Source: Akebia trifoliata
Taxonomy: Eukaryota > Streptophyta > Magnoliopsida > Ranunculales > Lardizabalaceae
Direction: 5' to 3'
Length of the DNA: 64,000 nt
Assembly: GCA_017979445.1 (NCBI GenBank)
Contig: CM030708.1
Span: 30,475,613 to 30,539,612 of the forward strand
Both the position numbers and the translations under genes were made by a program. Shown here one piece after another: positions 24,665 through 36,509 of the stretch. Under the pieces are notes generated by a model. It saw only the letters and a program-made list of their open reading frames with translations, had not been told where the DNA came from and did no database searches. The stretch's first letter is position 1, and each line of letters begins with the position of its first letter.

Positions 24665-25102
24665 CTGCAAAACAAAGAAAGAAACCCCACTTTAACTAAA
24701 CCCCTATAAGCCAAGTTTCAAGATCCAAAATGTCCAATAAAACCAAAAACCAATCAAAAAACAAAGAAACCCATTTGCAAGATTTCAAAATCTAACATAC
24801 CCATCAACTGCAAACCTCCAAATCCCTCCACCCTCCAACCTCCCCTCCTGTTTTTTCAAAGTCAAATCTCTCTATAAAAATCAAAGAAACCCATTCGCAA
24901 GATTTCAAGATCTAACATACCCATCAACTGCAAACCTCCAAATCACCTCTCTCACCCCTCATGTTTCTTTCTAAGTCAATTCTTTCTATATTTAATATTA
25001 CTGTGTTTTGTGTGTTTTTAAGAACAGTAGATCTATTGAACGAAATATAAAAACCAGAAATCATAATTGCAAGGGAAGATAAAGAAGTAACTAAAAACAC
25101 AC
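24665..25102 (-). other. Probable 5'-leader intron of the ethylene receptor gene
   Basis: On the minus strand AAG|GTGTGT (donor at 25102) and TTTTGCAG|AATTAGGG (acceptor ending at 24665) bracket 438 bp upstream of the ATG at 24612. Leader introns are usual in subfamily-II receptor genes. A telo-box-like AAACCCTAA lies at 24653-24661 in the leader. Splice sites are read by eye only. Confidence 0.5.
24762..25000. repeat. 120-bp imperfect tandem duplication in the leader intron
   Basis: The segment beginning CAAAGAAACCCATT at 24763 recurs at 24883, exactly 120 bp later, with only a few differences over the first 60 bp ('ctaacatacccatcaactgc' is identical in both). Similarity weakens in the pyrimidine-rich second half. 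It lies within the probable first intron. Confidence 0.85.
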
Positions 25103-26805
25103 CTTCAGAAGCCCAAAAAAGATCGCATCTCCACCAAAACCAGCTTCAGATCTTATCTTTCCTTCTTCAAGTGCCTTGTTCTTGAGTCGAATCGGGTAAT
25201 AATTAATGATTTTGAAAATCTTAGAAATTTCATAGTCTCCTTATCTGTTCTTCTTCAACTTGCAGAACTGCAAAACCGACATTAAAGACGTAAAAACCAC
25301 AGACCTTCCATTAAAACAACGACAACAATCCTCCCATCGTTGGACTGAAACCCATAACCATGAAACCTCAAAAAACGACTATCTTTCTGAGTGAAAATCG
25401 CTACTGAATGAGAATGAAGAAGCGATTTTGACTTCTGGGTTTCTGTTAATAAATCTTATAATAGCAGAGGAAAAGGGGAACGGTCGTTGGAAATCTCTTC
25501 CTTTTGTTTTTTTTTTTTTTAAATTAATTTATGGGAAGAAACCTTGGGTGAGACTTCAAGTCAGACATTCAGACGGACAGACCTGAGAACGAGAAAAGAA
25601 CTGAATAATGGTTTTAAACTCGGGCGAGTACTAGTTGAAACGGGTGATGGAAACGGACTCGGAGGTCTCAAGCGAGTCGCCAATGCTTTTGCGTGGGGGG
25701 GGGGGTGTGTGCCTTTGATTTGGCCAGTTTTGAAAAGGTCATTCTATTTGCACCCACCGTCAACTAAGAGCACTTCCTTAATCACATTTCTTAAAGCACC
25801 AACCAACTAATTTGAACCTATCTTATTGTTACCTGGTTGGTTGCTTGGTTCGAATTTGAATTCATGGGTCGTGATTTGCTACTCTTGAATGAACCTAATG
25901 CACACGAGGTAGTTTGTAGACGACATTCAAATCATTTACGTTGATCTCACAAAAGAAGACTCGGGTTAAGGGGGTATATCATTAGTTTACAAGCAAATGG
26001 GTATCTTTAATAATGACAAAATCTTGGGATTTCCAAAATAAGGGTTGTCTCTAGTATTGACCAAAGTGTGGGTGCATCTTAAAATTCACCAAAACAAGGG
26101 CGTTCATCAAATTCTTTGTTTCTGACAAACCCTCTACGAATTGAACCTTGAATTGATTCGATTTACCTCGATTCACAGTTATTGTGGCTCTCTCTTTTTT
26201 ACCGAGTAACTTAATTTGTCAAAATAACAAAAATATCTTTTCAATATTATAATGAGTTAAGGGTCTCTTGTAAAGCTAATTTGTTGAAATTATAAAATAC
26301 CTTTAAATCTTCAATATTATAATGATATAAGGGTTTGATGAAAATTCAAAATCACCCTAATTAATGTTTAAATACAAAAATACTTTTATAGCACAAGGAT
26401 ATAAATTGTGATATAAACTTATTATCCACTTAAACTTTTTAAAGGTAAAATTGGTTTTGTGTTCGAAACTTAGTGGCATCTTAACTTATTTTATTGAACG
26501 TTGGAAAACTTATGTAGGGTTGAGGTGTGCAACTATACGGAGTCCCTATTAGTAACTAATCTCATCACAAAGAGTGTGGGATACTCTGTGACATTAACAT
26601 ATCAACATTCAAATGTCAAGTACAAGATAATGTTTTTAGGGAGGTTGAGGATGATGGGTATTGGTAAAAACTTTAAAAGAATTATTTATATATTCTTCAA
26701 ATTTTCTAAATTTTTTTACAAAACTTTCTTGGATTAATCAACTTTGTTGGTATGTTCATACCAGTATTTACAAACTATATTGAGAAGTTTAAATGTTTTA
26801 TATTT

Positions 26806-26976
26806 GATTAATGATAAACTTACTCGTTAAAACTAATGCAGTGATGGCACAGTTGACAAGGCATATGCATAGAATCACATATCTTTTTCCTTGTATATCC
26901 CGAAGAAAAATATATATGATTCTGTGCACTGCCACATCAACTGCATCAGTTTTAGTATGTCAGTTTATTACAACTC
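26806..26976. mobile_element. Fold-back MITE with exact 9-bp duplication
   Basis: TTTATATTT at 26797-26805 is repeated exactly at 26977-26985. Between them the left end (GATTAATGATAAAC) matches the reverse complement of the right end (GAGTTGTAATAAAC), and the arms stay complementary through ACTAATGCAG. The core has the motif TTTTTCCTTG shared with neighbouring copies. 171 bp, non-coding. Confidence 0.85.
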
Positions 26977-27000
26977 TTTATATTTATATGAAACGATAAA

Positions 27001-27221
27001 GAATCATAATTTTTTATACCCCTTCTGACGTACGCCCCCATAAGCTCCCCGACGTGGCATGTACTAGAACCATATATCTTTTTCCTTGAGAAACATAATT
27101 ACACATCCTGTAAATATATGCAGTTGTGTATCCCGAGAAAAATATGTGGTTCTAGCACATGCCATGTCATGGGGCGAATGAGAGCGTATGTCCAGGTGGG
27201 GGCGTCAGAAAATCATTATTC
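27001..27221. mobile_element. Fold-back MITE with 8/9 duplication
   Basis: Flanked by AACGATAAA (26992-27000) and AATGATAAA (27222-27230). The ends GAATCATAATTTTTT and, from the other side, GAATAATGATTTTCTGACG lead into complementary arms carrying TCTGACG...GCCCCC. It sits only 24 bp from the previous element and shares its internal TTTTTCCTTG core. 221 bp. Confidence 0.85.
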
Positions 27222-28287
27222 AATGATAAATTTGTGAGTAGCACCAACAGATTTGGGAGCGTTTGACCAGGCTGAGTTCGATCGGTTCTTGTGGGGTTAA
27301 ACCGGACTCGTGACTAAGAATTCGTCCAAAAACCGGTTTTTGAATTGAACCGGAAAAGTCAGGGATAGATATGACTTTGATTCTCATCCAACATGAAGAG
27401 AACCTAGACGCACTTGGAACATAACTTCCGCTAACGTCCTCGAACCGCTAATCATGGAAGAAACAGATATTTAATGGGGCTGTTCTCCTACACCTACTAT
27501 AGACAACGTTAACTAACTCCCACCTATCATATTTTGCCAGATGGCATTTGTGAGGACGATTGGCTTTTAAGTAAGAAAACGTGTGGGCTCCAAAGCCCAT
27601 GATATGGACACTTGTTGAGAGTTGACCAATCAGGATGATTTTTGTGTGGGCCAAATTTTCCCACTAAAAAAATTCCACGTGGTTACAAAGAGATCAAGTT
27701 GGATATCGTTATTTAACATCGGGCATACGCGATCTTATCTCTAATTTTTCGCTCTCTATTTCCTCACTATATCTGCCTTGGAACTTATCGTCTCGGGCGC
27801 AGTTTATTGTGTTGGGAGAAAGATCATCACGTGCGTATTGGTGGGAGAAAAAAGTTCACTACATCTACAGTGGACCAAAATTCATTACACCACCCTCGAA
27901 TAAGGTCACGTGGCGAACATCCATTAACGTTTTTCCTATTTTTCAGTGGACCTACATGCTAAAATCAAAATCTGATTGGTGATGCATGCCATCAGATCAA
28001 ATAAATTGCATCCAATGCAAGTCAATGATTATGAATATATTTTAATGCTTTAAACAAACTTTTATGTTTTAAACATGTTTTCTTTAAATAAAATAAAAAC
28101 AAAAATTGTGTAGGTATATGGTTAATTTTTATGATCTGATGGTTGTTTATACTTTGACTCATTGTTTAATGTAGTATTTGATGATAATGCTTGATGTTAT
28201 CATTTATTTATTTTTTAATAATGTGTTATTTTGCTCAAAATATGCATTGATGGTTAGATTTTCTTTTAATCATCATAAAATGTATAA

Positions 28288-28441
28288 GAATAATGATTTC
28301 GGACACCTCCCTCTATACGTCTCCATCATAGAATTGTAGATCATCTGTATCGGGATACATAGAATCATAAATCTTTTTCTTGTGCATCCCTAGGCAAATA
28401 ATCTACGATTTTGTGATGGGGGCGTTAGATTATCACGACTC
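28288..28441. mobile_element. Fold-back MITE with 8/9 duplication
   Basis: Flanked by AATGTATAA (28279-28287) and AATGTATAT (28442-28450). The right end, reversed, reads GAGTCGTGATAATCTAACG, the family terminus. The arms contain GTAGATCAT and its partner AATCTACGAT around a core with CGGGATACA. 154 bp, non-coding. Confidence 0.8.
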
Positions 28442-31333
28442 AATGTATATTATGTGTAGAAACATGTGATCATAAATGGATATTCAATAATATTTTTTCG
28501 CTAAAAAATATATTGTGAACTTAGAATAAATGTTTAATGTATTATACTTTACATTATGGATACATTTTTCCTATTTCCTCTATTTTTCCGTTGTTTGGAT
28601 AATGTATTCTTGTGAATTTCAAGTCTCAAATCAAGATCCCAAACCCACCGAGTCAATCAAGGCCATACAATCTTTTAAGGTGATGGGACCATAATCCAAC
28701 AACTATTTCAATTGACTATCTTATTTATATTTCCTTTTATAGCTGATAGATACAAAAATCATGAATGGTGGCTTTGATCGAGCTACTCAATAATCATGCA
28801 TTCACTCCACACTCCAATAGGGTGGGTAGTGTCATAATTTATCTACCGAGACGATGTCAATTTTTTTCCTTGATCGATACAATGCCTTAAAATAAGTTCT
28901 TAAAATCACGGTGGCAAGTATGAATGGGACACGATCATTTTGGAACATTTGTATAAAATAAGTGGATGTACATCCAATATGAAAACAAGAACTTTGTAAT
29001 CGGTAATATCATGAGCTTATGGACAATTTTGACAAGTGTGACGAGTACGTTTGTGAACAACCATTTTGGTGTTTTTTTATGAAAATATGTGAAGGTAATT
29101 CAATACAACAATGATGGCGGTTCTAATTATTTTATTCTTCTCATAGTTAGAATATATTTAATTATAATGATTTATTATTTATAAATATAATTTAAATTTA
29201 AGAACCTATTTTTCCTTTATTTTTCATTTGTGTTAAGTTTGCACATGCTCGGGCCTTTAATTTATGTGCATTTTGGAGTGTTAATATGGTTTTATCGTAT
29301 GGTAAAATCAACTTCTGCAATATAGATTGTGTTAGATTGACCAAAATGCTTTAATGTAAGAATTGAAGCATTATCAAATAACGTATAATTTTTTTGGGCT
29401 TCTCAAAATGAATAATACATGCTAGAATTCAGTTTATGAATTCTATTAATGAAATAATACAAAAAAAAAAAAAAATAATAAAATTTTGAAATATTAAAAG
29501 GCTTTTGTAGACTTCTCAATTGATCATGATATTTGAGTTGGATTCATGTCTGTTGCAATTTTCTATAACCTACAAAGAAAAGTGTCCTAAGCACAAATCT
29601 TTTAACATTTATGTGCCATCAAACAAATACATTAAAACATAAATAAAATATGTTTCAGGAATGACTTGCACCTATGAAATAAAATCATTTATACTCTATT
29701 TGGTATTTTTAGTAATAAAATAGATACAATTCCATTGAAATGTATAATGGGTCCAATTGAAAACAAGAAAACAAGGCAAAAAGAAACAATTTTCTTTATC
29801 GGTTGAAGACGAAACAAACTACTTAAAGTATAAAGTATAATTTATATGTTCACACCATTTTCTTTATCGGTAGATAAGAAGAAACAAACTACGTAAAGTA
29901 TAAAGTTTAATTTATATGTTCACACCATCAACAAGTAGACCTTGAATGAGAATAATATAGGTAATTGATTTATTGCACCCCAGATTGTTAATTTTTGCAC
30001 CAACTAGCATCAATTTCTCCAAATAAGTTGCCTTGGATTGGTTGCTCCATCCCATTTGCCCTACTCACACCACGCAAATGCATCGATCTAGATGCCTTGA
30101 GGAGAACAACAATTCAACTTTCTACGACTCAAGAAAAAAAACATATTTTTGAAAGATATACAATTGTAGAAAAAAAAAAAAATGATCTCGTTGATTCTAC
30201 ACTATTGTTAAACAATTTGATTCTTTAATTCAACCTTTATAATCCAAACAAGCTACAACCATACGAACACAAAAAATGTGCAAATGAAATGGTGAAAACC
30301 TTTTGTTTATTTCATGGTTTTTTTTTTTAAGAAAAAACAAACTATCAAAGTAATTATATTAACAAATTAAAAAATAATGTAGACATGCCAATTTGTACAA
30401 ATCTGTTAAAAATAGTTTAAAATTTCAAAAATCCAAGTTGATTTCAATTAAGAACTTAAAGTCCTTTAACGGACCCACGTTACATAATAATTGTCATTTA
30501 ACACACTTCTTCATGCATACATGTGCACATGCATCATTTCATATTGTTTTGCATATCCAAACCTTGTCCCTAGCCTATCTATATAACCTCATCCATACCC
30601 ACTTTTTGAATTCATGAACCAATCCAATTTCATGTCCACTCTCTAGTCCAAACCCACTCTCCATTAACTAATTTATCATTCATACCATAAATCAATACCA
30701 AATCTACTTTCAAGCCTAGTCCAAATATTCAAATCTAAAACATCATAAGCCCATACCTAAGTTTAAATCATCTTAAACCATAACCCAAGTCCAAACTCAT
30801 ATCAAGTTCATTTTAAGTTCATGGTCTTACACCTCTCTCATAAAGGACACATGATGGTCTCTCATCAGCTTCAACATCCAAGAATAATCCTCATTGGTGG
30901 GCCAATGCTCCAACTTAATTAGAAAATCAATTCTCTTGAGAAAATCCAAGAATACCTTCATCAAAAAGTGAGGTTAAATAAAAAATGTACTTTTAATCTT
31001 TAGTAAAAATATTTAAAATTTAGAAAACTTTCAATCCTATCCCTAAAAAGTATGAATCTTCAAGTACATTCATGAAACTCTCTCATTAATCTATTTCAAA
31101 AGTAGCCCAATTTTACGAGAAGAAAATATATTCATTAACAACCTAAATAAATATAACACATAAACTCAAATATCTTAATTATAGAATAAGAAGAAGAACA
31201 TATAAAACACTCATTTTTATAAATAAAAAAAATATTCAAAAATCACTAATACCAAATCAATACCAAGAAAAAAAAATGGTAACAAAGAAAATTATTTAAT
31301 TTATTAGCCATAAAAGGAGGCAAAGAAGAAAGA

Positions 31334-31357
31334 GGGGGAGGGGGAGGGGGAGGGGGA
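31334..31357. repeat. (GGGGGA)4 minisatellite
   Basis: Four perfect GGGGGA units follow a purine run. Runs of five G at regular spacing on one strand could form a G-quadruplex; this is inference. Confidence 0.9.
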
Positions 31358-32622
31358 GGACAAACCATTAAGGGTGGTTCTGCAATCATCAATAATCTCT
31401 TGGGGATATACGTGCTCTACAACATTACCCTTTTGGATCAACGTCACACCAACCAATTATAAGTTTTAATATAAATACTAAGAAAAACGTAAAACCCCCC
31501 TTCAAGTTAGAATAATTTTCATTCAAAACTACATAATTGAACAAAAAAAGCCCATTCATGACCAAAACATTATAAAATTATAAATGGCTTTCCAATATTT
31601 TTTTTATTTAATTTTGCACCAAGTCACAAACTTAATATAAATTTTGACTCAAACATATAAAAAAATGAGCACCTATGTGAGAAAAAACATAAACTATAAC
31701 ACCTGACTTATTTCATAACTTGAGATTAAAAATAAGAAGTGTAACCTTATTAATATAGAAGCATGAATAAACAAACATGCATGAGATACCCATAGACAAA
31801 ACTTGAAATCATGGTCATCAAACCTTATCTTAGAAAATTTGAGAGGAAAAATTGCAAATATAAATAAAATATAAATTTTACGGTGAATTGCATTTAAGAA
31901 TAATGTATGAGGATAATATATGGAAAAAATAGTGGGTAACCAAGAAAATTAAACATTTAGAGAGAGAAAGAGAGAAACCTTGATTGTTGTCTAGTATGAG
32001 AAGGAAAAACAATTCATTGCACAAAATGAGCATGATAACATCAATGATTTCTTATAAGCTCGAAAAACATATCAGAAAAAAAAAAGATTTAGAAAGGAAT
32101 TAAACTTTTGACAAAGCTATCTCAAAGAAAGTGGAAAATATGTGAGCAACTTACAATGAGAAGGAGAAACGAGATTGACGTTAATGGAGAGGGAGAAAAA
32201 GGGAGAGAGTAGGGGAGAGGATAAATGGATCAAAACCCTATCATTGAATTAAAGTGGATGATGTATGTACTAATCTTTTCAATTATTTTTTGAATATTTT
32301 TCTTATACAAGACATACTAGTATGAAATTAATGCAATAAATAAATTACACATGGATTTTTTTGTTTACTATACATTAATAAGTAATAATATTTTTTAATT
32401 GATAATAAAAGTTAATAATTACTATATTGACAGATGGATTTACAACTTTTTCCAAAATATTTTATTTTAGTAATCATTGGAGTTATGACAAGCCATGCCA
32501 AAGATGTACTTCAATATGGAAGTACACTAGTTGAATAGTTGGTACTTCAGGTACTTTTTTTAATAGAATTAGGTGTATTGAAAGTTGTTTCTTTTATGGG
32601 TAGAAGTATGACATAACTTCTT

Positions 32623-32805
32623 GAGTCGTGATAATTTGACCCACCTCTCTGACATACACCCCCTACGCTCCCATCATAGAATAGTAGATCATTTGCCTTG
32701 GGATACACAAGAAAATATTTATGATTTTGCATATCCCAAGGCAAATGATCTACGATTCTGTGATGGGGGTGTATGTCAAAGGGTGGTGTTAGAAAATCAT
32801 TATTC
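32623..32805. mobile_element. Near-palindromic MITE (strong hairpin)
   Basis: Flanks TAACTTCTT (32614-32622) and TAGCTTATT (32806-32814) match 7/9. The arms are almost perfect: the left arm from 32670 (CCCATCATAGAAT, GTAGATCATTTGCCTTGGGA) pairs with the right arm ending at 32767 (TCCCAAGGCAAATGATCTAC, ATTCTGTGATGGG), with only a few mismatches over about 37 bp. The outer end GAGTCGTGATAATTTGAC is the family terminus. A transcript would form a long stem able to feed small-RNA processing. Confidence 0.85.
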
Positions 32806-32865
32806 TAGCTTATTTAAAGGTTTTCAAGTAAAAATAAAAAAAGATATACAATTGAAATTCTTTTA

Positions 32866-33304
32866 GGGTAAATTACACTTTCATCCCCTATGGTTTGGTA
32901 TAATTCTAAGTCGACCCCCGTAACGCTTTGACAATTGCACTTAGCTCCCCTTAGTTTATCTAACGAGTCCACTTACCTCTCTTTTATCTAGTTGTCGTCA
33001 ATCATACAATTAGCGAGTGATTTTTTGCTCTTGGTGAATATAATTTTACCTTTTTTGAAATGTTATTTTTTTACAAACAAAAATGTCCTTGTGAATAAAT
33101 GGGTTCACCCATTGAGGGTAGATGCTCATACAAAAATATTTTTATGCTTTTTTTTTTTTGTATTAAAAAAAAAAGGGTCAAATGGTAAAATAACATCAAA
33201 AATTTAATACAATGGGTGAGAAGGGAGGTAAGTTCAATTGTCAAATGTTAGGGGATCAACATGGTATTACACCAAAATATAAGGGGTCAAAGTGAAATTT
33301 GCCT
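32866..33304. mobile_element. MITE with exact 9-bp duplication, 439 bp
   Basis: ATTCTTTTA at 32857-32865 recurs exactly at 33305-33313. The left end GGGTAAATTACACTTT matches the reverse complement of the right end AGGCAAATTTCACTTT, and the similarity continues inward through a TTTGACAATTG block in both arms. This terminus type is widespread in plant MITEs. Non-coding. Confidence 0.85.
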
Positions 33305-33578
33305 ATTCTTTTACTCATAGATTTATTAAGATGGCGAGATGCATATTATCTTGCTAACATCGTTAACAAATACTTTCAATTGGTTAATTTAGTAACACAT
33401 GTAGCTTTTAAATGCTCATATTGTTCTTGATGAAAACATAGATACATTGGCAACCAAAAATAAATAAATTTGGAAGTATCAAGTTAAGAAAATTTCGACG
33501 CCATGTTTGAAAACCTATCTCATTCCTGTTATCATATTCATTCCATGTTATTCTCAACAAGTAATTAGGTTTAGAAAC

Positions 33579-33815
33579 CCTAAGGGGTTGGTTTAGTGGC
33601 AAGGTGAGCCTTGATAAGCTCCTCAAGAAGAGTAGGTCAAGTGTTTGAAATCTCACAAAGTAATGAATTCCTTGGGTCCGCTCTCCAGAGTCTAGTTGAG
33701 CCTCGACTCAACTAGTTGCACTTAGGATTTTTTGAGGGGGCGACACGTGTGACCATGAGAATTAATCTCACCCGAAGGGTAGGGATACCCACAATAAGCC
33801 AAAAAAAAAAAAAAA
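33579..33815 (+). mobile_element. tRNA-derived SINE with exact 10-bp duplication
   Basis: GTTTAGAAAC at 33569-33578 recurs exactly at 33816-33825. The insert begins with an A-box-like TGGTTTAGTGGC, has a degenerate B-box-like GTGTTTGAAATCTC about 55 bp later, and ends in an A15 tail. These are the marks of SINE retroposition. 237 bp, related in layout to the copy at 1219-1418. Confidence 0.85.
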
Positions 33816-34252
33816 GTTTAGAAACATTTATTAGGCTAGTAACTCTAACCATTTTAATGAGAATGCAAAATAACTTGAGAAAACGATAAAACACATTTTT
33901 AGAGATACATAATGTAATATAAACTAACAATTAAAAGCATGTAAATGTGATTCCTATTGTTATGTCCAACATTATAAGACCATGGAGTTTTAAACAATAT
34001 AACCATATATGTTGTTGTATTGTTGGTTTCAATTTTAGAAAACAATCAAATAAAAAATGATATAGAATAGGTTTCTTCACATTATTTGGACACTCATAAT
34101 ATGAGTTATTATCAATATGCTATGGTCCATTGCCAACTGACATCAAAGCACATACCAATGGTAAAATAACATCTTGTCATGATTCTAGACAACCTTCTCA
34201 TTCTTATAGTTTTCTAGAGTTTTATATTATTTTTCTTATTATTATTTTAACA

Positions 34253-35057
34253 AGAAAAAATTACTTAAAAGGACTCTTGCAAAAGGGTTTCTTTCTAAAC
34301 AGTCCCTAAGTTTTCAACGGTAGCTTGGCAGGACATTTAATAAATTGTTCTAAATGGTCTATGAATCTCAACTTCCACATTTCTCACGTTTGAATGCTCT
34401 AACTGTTCAAATTTATCTTTTTCATCTAAAAAATGGATTTTTGATATCTCAATTGAGTTTCTAAGACTCCACTTCGTCGTAAATGATTTAAGAAAGAAGA
34501 GAAAGTCATTTTCAAGAGTTTTTTCAAATATTTTGAAAATATATGTAGAAAACTAGGTTCCCCCCTCCCCTTTTTATTAGTTTTTTGATGGAAATCGATC
34601 AAGAAGTGATTCTTTTGGGTTGAAATCTTCTAAACAAGTCATTATCTCAAGTTTTTAGTTGATCTTTCCATATATTTTAGTTGAAAAAAATCAAAAATTG
34701 TAAATGGGTGGGTTTTACTAGAGTCAAGTTCATCACTTTTTATTTTAAAAGTGGTAAACTCGACAATAAATAAAAAACATTGAGTTTGATAGTAAATAAA
34801 AAGTAGTGAATTCGACAATAAATAATAGTGAGTTCAACAATGAAAATTGTGAACTCAACATTAAATAAAAAAACGTCGAGTTCAACAATAATAAAAAGTG
34901 GTGAACTCGACAATAAATAAATAAAATGGTGAGTTCACTAATAACAAGGGACCATTAAAAAAGAAAAGGTTTACTAAATGTCCTATCAAACTATCATGCA
35001 AAACTTAAGAACTATTTAAAAAGAAACCCTTCTACGAGAGTCTTTTAAGCAATTCCC
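34253..35057. mobile_element. MULE-type MITE, 805 bp, exact 9-bp duplication
   Basis: ATTTTAACA at 34244-34252 recurs exactly at 35058-35066. The ends match the 203-1039 element: AAAATTACTTAAAAGGACTC on the left and, reversed, TTGCTTAAAAGACTC on the right, then 'tttctaaacagtccctaag'. The interior (about 34745-34945) is a degenerate minisatellite of about 24-bp units with 'gtgaactcgacaataaataa'. No transposase remnant is visible. Confidence 0.85.
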
Positions 35058-35958
35058 ATTTTAACAATCTATTTCAACTAGTTTATATTACTTTTTCAAC
35101 AACACGACCCGACAAATAACAAAATAATGTTAAAATGTATTTTAAAAAACTCTACTCATATTTATTATATTATGGATGTAAAAATTTAACACAACATTTG
35201 AATTATTTTACTATTAGTTCAAAAGAAGTAACATCAACTCCTAAAACAATAATAATAATTTTATGTTATATATATTTTTTTAATATTATATTTACCTATG
35301 TAATACCTCCTTTGATCCCAATCATATTTGGACAATAGAGCATAAAAAAATTGAATAATTTTATATATAATTTTTATATTAAAGTGATCAATCCATTCAT
35401 GTTGGCACATATCGTAATCAATAAATTTTAGATATAAAAAATATATATTATAAATTATAAATTATAAATGTTAAGTTACCTTAATTATAATTTTAAAATT
35501 ACAAATAGTACGTTAAATTTTCACTTTTCATACGGTTGATGTGACCTTTGGATTTATTCAGTACTTGATCGTACGAATTGTATTAATTTATTTAAAATAT
35601 ATATATATATCTAAAAAATAAAAAAATCTTTCGGGCTTGCGGTGGATTTCAATTTAGTTTAAAATTAAACCATCGTAAGATGCTGACGTGGTAAAAGGTA
35701 ATGCTGATGGGTTCAATCATGTTTCGTTATTAGGAACAAACATCTCCACAAGTGGGACCCACTTATTTGAAAATCAATTATCATGATAAGTAATGGACGG
35801 TCAAGATTTGAACCCTAGAATAGAACCGGGATTACGTACTCCACGTCCATTCCAACATATCAAAAGAGAAATTCTATTGCCACCCCCAACTTTTACTTAT
35901 TACATGATAATTATTTCACACCAAAATTAACTTTATAATACTTAAGCAAAATAAAAAA

Positions 35959-36174
35959 GGTTAGATCTGCGGATTTATGAAAATGTGTATTCATACATTC
36001 ACACACAATTCTGACCGTTTATATGTGAGATCCAATAATTGAGATAAAAGATGTATCCTGAGAATATATTATAGATCTCTAAGATATATTTAAATCGTTG
36101 AATCTCACAATTATTTGATCGAGATTATGTGTGAACATATGAGTTCATTTTCATGAGTCTACAGATCCCAACCC
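35959..36174. mobile_element. MITE in the AHL upstream region, exact 9-bp duplication
   Basis: AATAAAAAA at 35950-35958 recurs exactly at 36175-36183. The left arm (GATCTGCGGATTTATGAAAA) pairs with the reversed right arm (GATCTGTAGACTCATGAAAA), followed by matching CACACA/CACACATAAT blocks. 216 bp, ending 335 bp before the AHL start codon, so it may lie in that gene's promoter. Confidence 0.85.
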
Positions 36175-36509
36175 AATAAAAAAGTAAATGAATTGTCAAC
36201 ATCAACAATAACCCGTAAGAAAGAATAAGTTGACATCAATGACAATTGTCTACTCTAAACTTTTGCCGTTGATCTTGTGCTCTTCACTCTTCAACGTGTC
36301 TTCATCAAATAAAAGAAAATATCGAGACCTAATGGGTTTTTTTCAAAAGTGGGGGAATGATATTCTAACTCTATTAATTTTTTATTTTTTAAAATTAATT
36401 GAAATGTAGTAAGTAAAAATTGGGGTGTGTCAATAAAAGTTTTCTATCAAAAACCCAAAAAAAATCCCAATTTTTCTCAAATCCCTCTCACTCTTTCTAT
36501 CTCTCTCTC

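Larger units (their letters stand above)
25400..36509. other. Gene-poor, MITE-rich intergenic block
   Basis: No open frame here shows a protein motif. The block is filled by the MITEs and the SINE listed separately, plus AT-rich filler. The left edge (to about 25700) is the presumed promoter of the ethylene receptor gene, and the right edge (36190-36509) that of the AHL gene. Confidence 0.6.

Noticed and set aside
34745..34945. Regular 24-bp units considered as a CRISPR-like array
   Set aside because: Units are contiguous and diverged with no unique spacers, and the host is a plant; it is a minisatellite inside a MITE.
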